A DNA stretch of 7,842 nt from SAR86 cluster bacterium (lineage in GTDB: Bacteria; Pseudomonadota; Gammaproteobacteria; SAR86; D2472), in contig JAQWJG010000073.1 in the NCBI GenBank assembly GCA_029248485.1, forward strand, positions 1 through 7,842, read 5' to 3'. Of the stretch, positions 1 to 6,316 are shown piece after piece. The notes beneath the pieces were generated by a model, which saw nothing but the letters and a program-made list of their open reading frames with translations, searched no databases and was not told where the DNA came from. The translations under genes were made by a program, and so were the position numbers. The stretch's first letter is position 1, and each line of letters starts with the position of its first letter.

Positions 1-372
1 GCAAGAACTAGAGATGGTTTCATCAAGGCTCATATTAATATTTTTTTGGTTCATTGTTTCTGTAGCAGAGGGTACCACTGTAATAATTTTTGCACCTGCA
101 TCTCTAGCAAGCTCAAAGCCTTTAAGATTTGGAACTAAAACAGAAATTTCACAACTCTCAATATCCAAAAGACCCTGCATGATCTCATGTGCTCCGTCCA
201 TTGCTGGGACAGCCTTTGGATTAACAAAACTTGCAACCTCAATTCCAGGTAAATTTGCTTTTATCAAATGATCAATTAGCTTTAGGCGATCTTCAGCAGC
301 AAGGATCGTTTTTTGATTCTGGAGTCCATCTCTAGGACCAACCTCATTTATAAAAACAAAATCTGCGCTCAT
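1..372 (-). CDS. mvaB: 3-hydroxy-3-methylglutaryl-CoA lyase family protein, N-terminal 124 residues (runs off left edge)
   Basis: HMG-CoA lyases are TIM-barrel enzymes that split 3-hydroxy-3-methylglutaryl-CoA into acetyl-CoA and acetoacetate, the last step of leucine breakdown. The reading frame stays open from the ATG at 372-370 to the window edge (124 codons). It carries the family's N-terminal signature VGPRDGLQNQ at residues 11-20, including the catalytic or metal-site Arg14-Asp15. It also has GIEVASF at 43-49 (the metal-shell Glu is E45), NPKAVPAMDG at 51-60, PNLKGFE at 81-87 and KNIN at 110-113. All of these align by eye with the human and bacterial enzymes. The catalytic Cys and the HxH metal ligands lie in the missing C-terminal part, so activity and substrate cannot be judged. 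The start overlaps the upstream CoA-transferase stop as ATGA, with a weak GAG Shine-Dalgarno 8 nt before the ATG, which indicates translational coupling. No organelle-type leader is present. The family is clear. The exact acyl-CoA is less so, because paralogues cleave other 3-hydroxyacyl-CoAs. Confidence 0.93.
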   Translation of the reverse strand, partial: MSADFVFINEVGPRDGLQNQKTILAAEDRLKLIDHLIKANLPGIEVASFVNPKAVPAMDGAHEIMQGLLDIESCEISVLVPNLKGFELARDAGAKIITVVPSATETMNQKNINMSLDETISSSC

Positions 373-1589
373 TTTTTTATCTCAATTACTTGCTGGCTGT
401 CTAATTCCATTAATTCCTCGATAGAAAAATCTAACCAATCTTTTAGAATGTCTTTAGTGTGCTCTCCAAGTAGGGGTGGCGCAAGAAATTCCTCTTTATC
501 AACGCTAGAAAGTTTAATCGGATTTCCTGGAATTTTGGCAGAACCACCTTCAGGATGCGGAACATCTACAAGCATATTTCTATGCTGAGCTTGTTCATCA
601 TGTATAGCTTGCTCTAGATTATTTACTCTAGCACAGGGGACGGATTCTTTTTCTAGCTCATGAAGCCAATAGTCAGAATTTTCTTTTAAAAGCTCTTTTT
701 GAATAATGCTTTCTAATTTTTGTTTATCTTTCTGCCTTTCAAAAGCAGTTTCGTAGATGGGGTCTTGTAACTCAGAGTTTGTAAAAATTTTTAACAGTCT
801 TGGCCAAAATTGGTCTCCCACCGCAGCTATGACAATAGGATAATCTTTGGTAAGAAATGAATTGTACGGCATGTGAACAAAATGTGAGTTGCCAATAGGC
901 TCAGGAATAATCCCTGACATTGTTTGCATCGTAGCCATATAGTTCAGCATAGAAATTTGACAATCCAGCATTGAGATATCAACATTTTGTCCAATTCCAG
1001 AGCTAGCTCTATCAATAAGCGCTGCTTGTATTCCCATAACTGCAAACATACCACCACCTAAATCTCCAATAGGAATTCCAGCTCGCATAGGTTCTTGAGC
1101 CGATAGACCTGTAATAGACATGCCGCCTCCAAGGGCTTGAGCAATTTGATCAAATGCTGGACGCTGAAAATTTGGACCTGACTCACCAAAACCACTAACT
1201 GTACAAGTAATAATTTTAGGGTTTATCTTTTGAAGGGTGTCAAAATCAATCTTTAACTTTTTTGTAACACCAGCTGAAAAATTACTTAAAACTACATCAG
1301 CTTTCTCCACTAGCTTATAAAATATTTTCAAACCCTCATCTTTTTTTAGATCAATTGCTACACTTTTTTTATTCCGATTAAGGGTATAAAAATAAGCTCC
1401 CATTCCATTCACAGAGTAGTTTGGGTCGTTTTCTAATAATCTTCTTGTCCCTTCGCCTTTGATAGGTGGCTCAATCTTAATAACATCACAACCTAAATCT
1501 GCAAGGATCATGCCCCCGTAAGGACCTGATAGCATATGCGTCAAGTCAAGGACTTTGATGTTCCCCAAAGGTTTTTTTGCGCTAGTCAT
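369..1589 (-). CDS. CaiB/BaiF family (family III) acyl-CoA transferase
   Basis: Family III CoA-transferases move CoA from a donor thioester such as succinyl-CoA to a free carboxylic acid, through an aspartyl-CoA anhydride. The 406-residue length is typical of the family. The Rossmann-like N-terminus reads IKVLDLTHMLSGPYGG (11-26) and LADLGCDVIKIEPP (29-42). Next come NRNKKSVAIDL (71-81), the VVLSNFSAGV segment (99-108) and VSGFGESGP (131-139). GIPIGDLGGGM (171-181) supplies the predicted catalytic Asp176, and the dimer-ring segment GIGQNVDISMLD (198-209) follows. The PGNPIKLS (355-362) and PPLLGEHT (371-378) C-terminal motifs are intact. The ATG at 1589 is the only plausible start: an in-frame TAG lies at 1607-1605 and there is no Shine-Dalgarno between them. 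It forms an operon with the HMG-CoA lyase gene, overlapping it by 4 nt. Its substrate is likely the acid whose CoA ester that lyase cleaves. The human relative SUGCT can use glutarate and 3-hydroxy-3-methylglutarate, so a dicarboxylate is a reasonable but unproven guess. Sequence alone does not fix substrate in this family. Confidence 0.93.
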   Translation of the reverse strand: MTSAKKPLGNIKVLDLTHMLSGPYGGMILADLGCDVIKIEPPIKGEGTRRLLENDPNYSVNGMGAYFYTLNRNKKSVAIDLKKDEGLKIFYKLVEKADVVLSNFSAGVTKKLKIDFDTLQKINPKIITCTVSGFGESGPNFQRPAFDQIAQALGGGMSITGLSAQEPMRAGIPIGDLGGGMFAVMGIQAALIDRASSGIGQNVDISMLDCQISMLNYMATMQTMSGIIPEPIGNSHFVHMPYNSFLTKDYPIVIAAVGDQFWPRLLKIFTNSELQDPIYETAFERQKDKQKLESIIQKELLKENSDYWLHELEKESVPCARVNNLEQAIHDEQAQHRNMLVDVPHPEGGSAKIPGNPIKLSSVDKEEFLAPPLLGEHTKDILKDWLDFSIEELMELDSQQVIEIKK

Positions 1590-1595
1590 AAAGTA

Positions 1596-1624
1596 ATTAT
1601 ATATCTATTGAATGTAAGAAAAAT
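1596..1624 (-). promoter_or_regulatory. Candidate leftward promoter, leaderless arrangement
   Basis: On the minus strand a consensus -10 hexamer TATAAT lies at 1601-1596. Exactly 6 nt separate it from the A of the CoA-transferase ATG at 1589, so the predicted transcription start coincides with the start codon. The -35 region around 1619-1624 is only T-rich and matches TTGACA poorly, so the promoter may need an activator or the adjacent A/T tracts. There is no Shine-Dalgarno, and an in-frame stop (TAG at 1607-1605) sits just upstream, which fits a leaderless message. One copy of the half-site TATTGAAT (1606-1613) lies in the spacer between -10 and -35. Confidence 0.5.
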
Positions 1625-1629
1625 ATTGG

Positions 1630-1652
1630 TTAAAAAAATGCATATTTTTTAA
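1630..1652. repeat. AT-only inverted repeat / A-T tract
   Basis: TTAAAAAA (1630-1637) and TTTTTTAA (1645-1652) are perfect 8-bp inverted arms around a 7-nt centre containing ATGCAT. The position between the two promoters, and the phased A and T tracts, suggest an UP-element-like or bent-DNA region serving the leftward promoter. It could also simply be low-complexity intergenic sequence. The arms contain no G or C and a hairpin would be weak, so I do not call it a terminator. Confidence 0.35.
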
Positions 1653-1654
1653 TG

Positions 1655-1681
1655 ATTCAATACATCAATCCTGTATTGAAT
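1655..1681. promoter_or_regulatory. Candidate operator: perfect 10-bp inverted repeat
   Basis: ATTCAATACA (1655-1664) and TGTATTGAAT (1672-1681) are exact reverse complements separated by 7 bp (TCAATCC). The 27-bp dyad ends 4 bp before the candidate rightward -35 box at 1686. Its centre is about 53 bp upstream of the predicted rightward start, a position compatible with either an activator or a repressor. Size and symmetry fit a dimeric helix-turn-helix regulator such as a TetR- or GntR-type protein. No regulator gene lies in this window, so the binding family is unknown. An isolated copy of the same half-site overlaps the leftward promoter, which suggests joint control of both operons. Confidence 0.6.
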
Positions 1682-1685
1682 GTAT

Positions 1686-1714
1686 TTGTTTAAATAGTTT
1701 TTTTAATGTATAAA
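1686..1714 (+). promoter_or_regulatory. Candidate rightward promoter for the receptor-hyuAB operon
   Basis: TTGTTT at 1686-1691 (-35) and TATAAA at 1709-1714 (-10) have the optimal 17-bp spacing. The predicted start near 1721 leaves a leader of about 28 nt before the receptor ATG. A second -10-like TATAAG at 1722-1727 is also present. The surrounding DNA is extremely AT-rich, so chance matches are easy. The spacing and the adjoining dyad at 1655-1681 are the main support. Confidence 0.45.
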
Positions 1715-1736
1715 TTAATTATATAAGTTTTTTACT

Positions 1737-1742
1737 GAGGGG
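1737..1742 (+). promoter_or_regulatory. Shine-Dalgarno GAGGGG for the receptor gene
   Basis: A G-rich Shine-Dalgarno stands out in the AT-rich leader, 6 nt before the ATG at 1749, and fixes that codon as the start. It contrasts with the divergent CoA-transferase gene, which has none. Confidence 0.75.
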
Positions 1743-1748
1743 TAGAAC

Positions 1749-4226
1749 ATGACTAATAACACTTTCACCAAATTTGTCTTAGCGGCTAGTTTCTTTTTGA
1801 TTCCATTAACCATTATTGCTGAACCAACGCTTGAAGAGATAGTTGTATCTGCTCGTAAGGTTGATGAGAATTTACAAGACGTACCTATTGCTATGAGTGT
1901 CTTTACTTCAAGCGATATTGAAGATGCCGGTATCCAAAGACCGGAAGACTTTATAGCTTTAACTCCTAATGTTGTGATGGCAAACACTGTGAATGTCGGT
2001 GACACCTTGGTAACTATTAGAGGTCTAACATCAACAAGAGATGCTGAATCAAATTTTGCATTTGTGGTAGATGGTGTTCTCCAAACAAACCCGAATGCAT
2101 TTAACAGGGAATTGCTTGATATAGCCCAAATTGAGGTTTTGAAGGGACCCCAAGGAGCGCTTTATGGAAGAAACGCAACCTCTGGTGCCATATTGATCAC
2201 TACAAAAGCTCCTTCTGAAGAGTCAGAAAGCACCGCTGTTGTTGGTTTGGGTGTAAATGATACAACTAAATTGCAATTCGTTAACTCTGGAAAAATGGGG
2301 GATAACATATACACGCGTTTTTCTATAAGCACACGTGAAACTGACGGAGAGCACACTAATGTTTACTCAGGATCAAATAATGTGGATTTTTTTGAAGATA
2401 CAACTATTAGAACAAGATTTTTAGTTGATAACGGAGATAGTTCATGGGATCTGCGAGCTGGAATCAGCGAGGCGAGCGGAGGAACCATAAACTTTAATGC
2501 TGTTTTTGCGCTTCCTGCTTTTCAGGGTTTTGGTACTCCTGGCGCTGATCAGTTCTATAAAGACGTTAACTCACATCAATTTTCTTATATGTTTAATGTG
2601 CCTCCAGTTAATGAGCAGGAAACAGCAGATATCTCTTTAAAATATACTGAAGATATGGGAGATGGCAGAGAATTTTCTGCTATTTTGGCTTATAACCATT
2701 TAGAGGAATTTTTATTATCAGATGGAACTTCAGGAGCCTTTGGAGGTTACTTTGGCGTTCCATCATGTGCTGCTTCTAATACAGCTAGCAACTTAGCATT
2801 AATCAACTCTTTGCCTCCAGGTTTTTCTTTCGCTGCGCCAGGCACTGCACCTTCTGCAGCAAACTCTGTTTTAGGTCCATATCTTCCTCATACCTGTGAT
2901 GGTTACCAGTTTCAATCAAGAGATCAGGATGATATCTCTATTGAGGTTAAGTTAAGCAGTGATCAGAATCAATCTAGCAGATGGCTGGTTGGAGCTTACT
3001 ATGCTGAAATTGAAAGAGATGTTGCTGTCTCATATGGTGCAGATCTTGGAAAGGGGTTTGAATATAAATCTTATGTCCCGGCTTCAGGTAAGAATCCAAC
3101 AGATTTAATGTTTGATGATAGTTTTAACACCGATGTTTTTTCTATCTTTGGTCAATATTCTGTTGATCTTTCAGATGTAACGGAGCTTTCTCTTGAGGGT
3201 AGATATGATAAAGAAAAACGCTCAGTAAATAATAATGTTCCTGGAGTTGCTTCTGCACTATATTACGGAGGCGGGGCCCCAATTAACCCTGCTATGGCAA
3301 CTGTTGGTGATACTATCCCATCTCGTGACAAATCATTTGATCAGTTCCAACCAAAAATTTCATTAACAACTTCAGGTGAAAACACCACGGTATATGCATC
3401 CTATGGGGTTGGCTTTAGGTCTGGTGGATTTAACTCTTCCGGAAGTGCTGCTACAACTGAATTTTGGCTAAACTCCGGCAATCCATTTGGTCTAGGCGTA
3501 GTTGGCGCACAATTAGGCGTGTCTGACACATTCAAGAAAGAAGTCTCAAAATCTTTTGAGCTTGGTTTCAAGGGTAGATATCTTGATGGCAGGCTTGAGG
3601 TTAACGGAGCCATTTTTGAAACTGATGTAGATGACAATCAGTTCTTTGAATTTTTTGCAGGACCTTGGGGCCTCCTAAGAGTTGTAACGAATATCGATCA
3701 ACTTGATATTTCAGGTTCTGAGTTAGATTTTAAATATGCTGTATCTGATAATCTAACTCTTGATGGCGGATTGGGCTTTACTGATGGAGAAATTAAGAAA
3801 AATGCTCATAGGCCAAATACCGTCGGTAATAATGCTCCACTAGCACCGGAACATACTTACAATCTAGGACTGCAATATGAAACTTCTTTCTCTGCTAATT
3901 ATGACTTGGTCTTGCGAATGGATTACATGGAAGTTGGAGAAACTTGGTTCCATACGGTGCAAGATGATCAACAGCCTTCTGTATGGACTGCTTTGTTAGG
4001 TTTCCCGGTCGCTTCAGATATGACAAGATCAGTCAGAGATCCATATGAATTAATTGATTTCAGAGCATCTCTTATTGGTGAAAAATTAAGTCTTACTCTT
4101 TGGGGAAGAAACATCACCGATGAGGAGTACCTTGCTGAGGTAATTCCTGCCCCAGAATTTGGTGGGTCATTTATCCATGAAGCACCTTATGCTACTTATG
4201 GAATAGACTTAAAATATAATTTTTAA
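1749..4226 (+). CDS. TonB-dependent outer-membrane receptor
   Basis: This is a TonB/ExbBD-energised outer-membrane receptor that imports a scarce ligand into the periplasm. Its 825 residues fit the family. Residues 1-24 form a signal peptide with a Lys at 8, a hydrophobic core at 9-23 and predicted cleavage after IIA24. A TonB-box-like EEIVVSA (29-35) sits at the mature N-terminus. The plug domain follows at about 41-155, with QDVPIAMSVF (43-52), ALTPNV (70-75), TIRGL (89-93), FVVDGV (105-110), IEVLKGPQGALYGRNATSG (128-146) and ILITTKAP (148-155). The remainder is a 22-strand-type beta-barrel containing YASYGVGFRSGGFN (549-562) and WGRNITDEEY (785-794). It ends in a C-terminal Phe after GIDLKYN, the usual assembly signal. 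Cys340 and Cys383 are the only cysteines I see and lie in a predicted surface loop. There is no N-terminal extension for sigma/anti-sigma signalling. It leads the operon with hyuAB, which suggests that it carries their substrate or a related compound. The ligand is not identifiable from sequence. Confidence 0.95.
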   Translation: MTNNTFTKFVLAASFFLIPLTIIAEPTLEEIVVSARKVDENLQDVPIAMSVFTSSDIEDAGIQRPEDFIALTPNVVMANTVNVGDTLVTIRGLTSTRDAESNFAFVVDGVLQTNPNAFNRELLDIAQIEVLKGPQGALYGRNATSGAILITTKAPSEESESTAVVGLGVNDTTKLQFVNSGKMGDNIYTRFSISTRETDGEHTNVYSGSNNVDFFEDTTIRTRFLVDNGDSSWDLRAGISEASGGTINFNAVFALPAFQGFGTPGADQFYKDVNSHQFSYMFNVPPVNEQETADISLKYTEDMGDGREFSAILAYNHLEEFLLSDGTSGAFGGYFGVPSCAASNTASNLALINSLPPGFSFAAPGTAPSAANSVLGPYLPHTCDGYQFQSRDQDDISIEVKLSSDQNQSSRWLVGAYYAEIERDVAVSYGADLGKGFEYKSYVPASGKNPTDLMFDDSFNTDVFSIFGQYSVDLSDVTELSLEGRYDKEKRSVNNNVPGVASALYYGGGAPINPAMATVGDTIPSRDKSFDQFQPKISLTTSGENTTVYASYGVGFRSGGFNSSGSAATTEFWLNSGNPFGLGVVGAQLGVSDTFKKEVSKSFELGFKGRYLDGRLEVNGAIFETDVDDNQFFEFFAGPWGLLRVVTNIDQLDISGSELDFKYAVSDNLTLDGGLGFTDGEIKKNAHRPNTVGNNAPLAPEHTYNLGLQYETSFSANYDLVLRMDYMEVGETWFHTVQDDQQPSVWTALLGFPVASDMTRSVRDPYELIDFRASLIGEKLSLTLWGRNITDEEYLAEVIPAPEFGGSFIHEAPYATYGIDLKYNF

Positions 4227-4237
4227 TATTTAAAGAT

Positions 4238-4243
4238 AAGGGA
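4238..4243 (+). promoter_or_regulatory. Shine-Dalgarno AAGGGA for hyuA
   Basis: AAGGGA lies 10 nt before the ATG at 4254, within the 27-bp gap after the receptor stop. The gap holds no hairpin or promoter that I can see, so hyuA is expected to be read from the receptor promoter. Confidence 0.6.
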
Positions 4244-4253
4244 TAAAGCTTTT

Positions 4254-6314
4254 ATGTCATATCGATTAGGCGTTGATGTTGGCGGCACGTTTACAGATTT
4301 TTTATTGATTAATGAATCTGATGGCTCAACATATACCGCAAAAGTACCTTCCACACCTGAGGATTCTTCTATTGGAGTTTTGAATGGTGTGGCAAGGATT
4401 TGCGATCAGTCAGGCGTAAATCCTAAAGATATAAAGCTTGTTATGCATGGGACAACCGTTGCAACTAATGCAGTTCTAACTGGCAACGGCGCTAAAGTAG
4501 GGCTTCTAACCACTCAAGGCTATGAAAGTGTTCTTCAGGTTGCTAGGTCTTTTTGTCCTGGGGGCTTGGGTGGATGGGTTAGTTTTGTTAAAGGGCCATT
4601 ATTAGCTCCTTTGGAGTTAACTTATGGTGTTAAAGAGCGAACCGATGCTTCTGGTGATATATCTATTGAGCTTGATGAAAGTCATTTAAAAGAGCAATTA
4701 CAACATCTTAAGAGCAAGGGAGAAGTCGAGGCGCTTACTATTAGCTTTGTAAATTCTTATATTAATAATGAAAATGAAATCAAGGCAGCCAAAATCGCAG
4801 CTGAGATATTTACCGACATACCTATTTCTATTTCCAGCGAGGTTATACCTGAAATGCAAGAGTATGAGAGGGCTGAAACAACTGTGCTGAACTCATATGT
4901 GAGACCTCAGGTTTCTAGTTATGTAAATAATTTACAGGCTAATTTAGAAAAATCTTTAGGCAGTGATGTGCAACTATCAATTTTACGTTCCGACGGAGGT
5001 CTTGCTTCAAGTCGCGCCACAGGAGATTCACCTGTAAATCATTTAATGTCAGGGCCTGCTGGAGGAGTTGCTGGCGCAATCCATTTTTGTAATCAAGCTG
5101 GATATGAAAATATTTTGACCTTTGATATGGGTGGGACATCTACTGATGTTGCATTAATTCAAAACTCTAGGGCAAAGGTTAGAAGAGAAACTTTAGTTGG
5201 AGATGTTAGGGTTAAAGCTCCCTCTGTTGATGTAAGAACTGTTGGCGCGGGTGGAGGCTCCATTGCATTTGTACCCGAGTTAACAAAAGCATTGAGGGTA
5301 GGCCCAGAATCTGCTGGAGCAGTTCCCGGTCCTGCTGCCTATATGAAAGGCGGTGACCAACCTACTGTTTGTGATGCAAATATCGTTCTAGGTCTTCTCC
5401 CAAGTGATGTTCAGCTTGGTGGTGATATGGTTATTGACAAGAAAGCTGCTGAAAATGCAGTTCAAACCATTGCAGATGGTATTGGTGTAGATCTAATGGA
5501 AGCAGCGGAGGGGATTATCAAAATTGTCAATGAGTCTATGTTTGGCGCTTTGAGACTCGTTTCTGTTGAGCAAGGATTTGATCCAAGAGATTTTGCCTTA
5601 GTCGGCTTCGGGGGTGCGGGACCTCTTCATGCAAATGCATTGGGTATTCTCTCTAATTCATTTCCAGTAATTATTCCACCAGGCCCAGGAGTACTTTGTG
5701 CTTATGGGGATGCAACTACGCAAATACAAGATGAAGCATCGAGATCATATCTAGCAATGGCTCAAGATATCACAACCGATAAATTTCTTAATGACTTGAC
5801 AGACTTACGAGAAAAAGCATCTCAGTCTTTAATAAAAGATGGCGTGAGTGATTCAAATCTAGAGGTCACATATCAAGCTGACGTTCGTTATGCAGGCCAA
5901 GCTTTTCAAATCACAGTGGAGTTTGATGAAAAGGAGTATGAAACAAAGGGGATTCAATTAATTACAGATGCTTTTGATGAAGAGCATTACCAATTGTTTA
6001 CATTTAAATTAAATGACGGGCATGAAATTTTAATGATTAGAGCAATTGTAAAAGTTGCCCAATCTGAAATTAAACACTCTGCAAGCGTCTCATCTGACTC
6101 ATCTTTGCAAGATGCTGTTATTCAAGACTCTCGTTTTTATCATGAGGCTCAGTGGCATGATGCAAAAATATATGATCGCAATAAACTGCACTCTAAACAT
6201 TTGATTCCAGGACCAGCAATCGTATCTGAGATGGACTCTACTACTGTGATATTGCCTGAACATGAAGCTGCTGTTGACGAAGTAGGGAATCTAATCATTA
6301 ATCCAATAAAATAA
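4254..6314 (+). CDS. hyuA: Hydantoinase/oxoprolinase family subunit A (HyuA-type ATPase subunit)
   Basis: HyuA-type proteins are the ATP-using subunits of N-methylhydantoinase, 5-oxoprolinase, caprolactamase and acetone or acetophenone carboxylases. They phosphorylate the substrate carbonyl or bicarbonate for the partner B subunit. The 686-residue length is standard. Nucleotide-binding motifs of the actin-like fold are intact: LGVDVGGTFTD (5-15), VMHGTTVATNAV (63-74) and FDMGGTSTDVALI (290-302). Further signatures are LRSDGGL (244-250), MSGPAGGVAGA (265-275), VGAGGGSIAFV (330-340), RVGPESAGAVPGPAAY (348-363), DANIVLGLL (374-382) and FGGAGPLHA (452-460). The C-terminal domain contains RYAGQAFQI (545-553) and GPAIVSEMDSTTVILP (653-668). 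A GGLGGWVSF segment (103-111) marks a subfamily distinct, as far as I recall, from classical N-methylhydantoinase A. The gene follows the receptor and is tightly coupled to hyuB, as expected for an A/B complex. It is cytoplasmic, with no signal peptide. The substrate is unassigned. Confidence 0.95.
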   Translation: MSYRLGVDVGGTFTDFLLINESDGSTYTAKVPSTPEDSSIGVLNGVARICDQSGVNPKDIKLVMHGTTVATNAVLTGNGAKVGLLTTQGYESVLQVARSFCPGGLGGWVSFVKGPLLAPLELTYGVKERTDASGDISIELDESHLKEQLQHLKSKGEVEALTISFVNSYINNENEIKAAKIAAEIFTDIPISISSEVIPEMQEYERAETTVLNSYVRPQVSSYVNNLQANLEKSLGSDVQLSILRSDGGLASSRATGDSPVNHLMSGPAGGVAGAIHFCNQAGYENILTFDMGGTSTDVALIQNSRAKVRRETLVGDVRVKAPSVDVRTVGAGGGSIAFVPELTKALRVGPESAGAVPGPAAYMKGGDQPTVCDANIVLGLLPSDVQLGGDMVIDKKAAENAVQTIADGIGVDLMEAAEGIIKIVNESMFGALRLVSVEQGFDPRDFALVGFGGAGPLHANALGILSNSFPVIIPPGPGVLCAYGDATTQIQDEASRSYLAMAQDITTDKFLNDLTDLREKASQSLIKDGVSDSNLEVTYQADVRYAGQAFQITVEFDEKEYETKGIQLITDAFDEEHYQLFTFKLNDGHEILMIRAIVKVAQSEIKHSASVSSDSSLQDAVIQDSRFYHEAQWHDAKIYDRNKLHSKHLIPGPAIVSEMDSTTVILPEHEAAVDEVGNLIINPIK

Positions 6315-6316
6315 AT

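Larger units (their letters stand above)
1606..1684. repeat. 11-bp direct repeat TATTGAATGTA in the divergent control region
   Basis: Two identical copies of TATTGAATGTA occur at 1606-1616 and 1674-1684, 68 bp apart start to start. The second copy forms the right arm, plus three flanking bases, of the perfect inverted repeat at 1655-1681. The first copy sits inside the candidate leftward promoter. The placement suggests shared binding half-sites for one regulator acting on both transcription units. In AT-rich DNA an 11-mer repeat within 160 bp could arise by chance, but the additional inverted copy makes that less likely. Confidence 0.55.

Noticed and set aside
14..271. Plus-strand open frame of 85 codons at the left end
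   Set aside because: It is antisense to the HMG-CoA lyase frame, whose translation matches family motifs throughout. The plus frame has no recognisable domain.
313..588. Plus-strand open frame of 91 codons
   Set aside because: It is antisense to the start of the lyase and the end of the CoA-transferase. Its product is low-complexity and resembles no family.
1630..1652. Possible terminator hairpin between the divergent genes
   Set aside because: Neither transcript ends here, since both genes point away from it. The stem is entirely A/T and would be unstable.
1715..2005. Minus-strand open frame of 96 codons across the receptor start
   Set aside because: It is the complement of the receptor signal peptide and plug coding sequence and would run from inside the receptor gene back through its Shine-Dalgarno. 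No family match or start signal is visible.
2162..2356. Minus-strand open frame inside the receptor gene
   Set aside because: Shadow of the receptor reading frame, with no ribosome site and no recognisable motif.
3401..3637. Minus-strand open frame inside the receptor gene
   Set aside because: Shadow of the beta-barrel coding region; the composition mirrors the receptor codons.
4939..5139. Minus-strand open frame inside hyuA
   Set aside because: Antisense to strongly conserved HyuA motifs (SGPAGG and DMGGTSTD), so it is a shadow.
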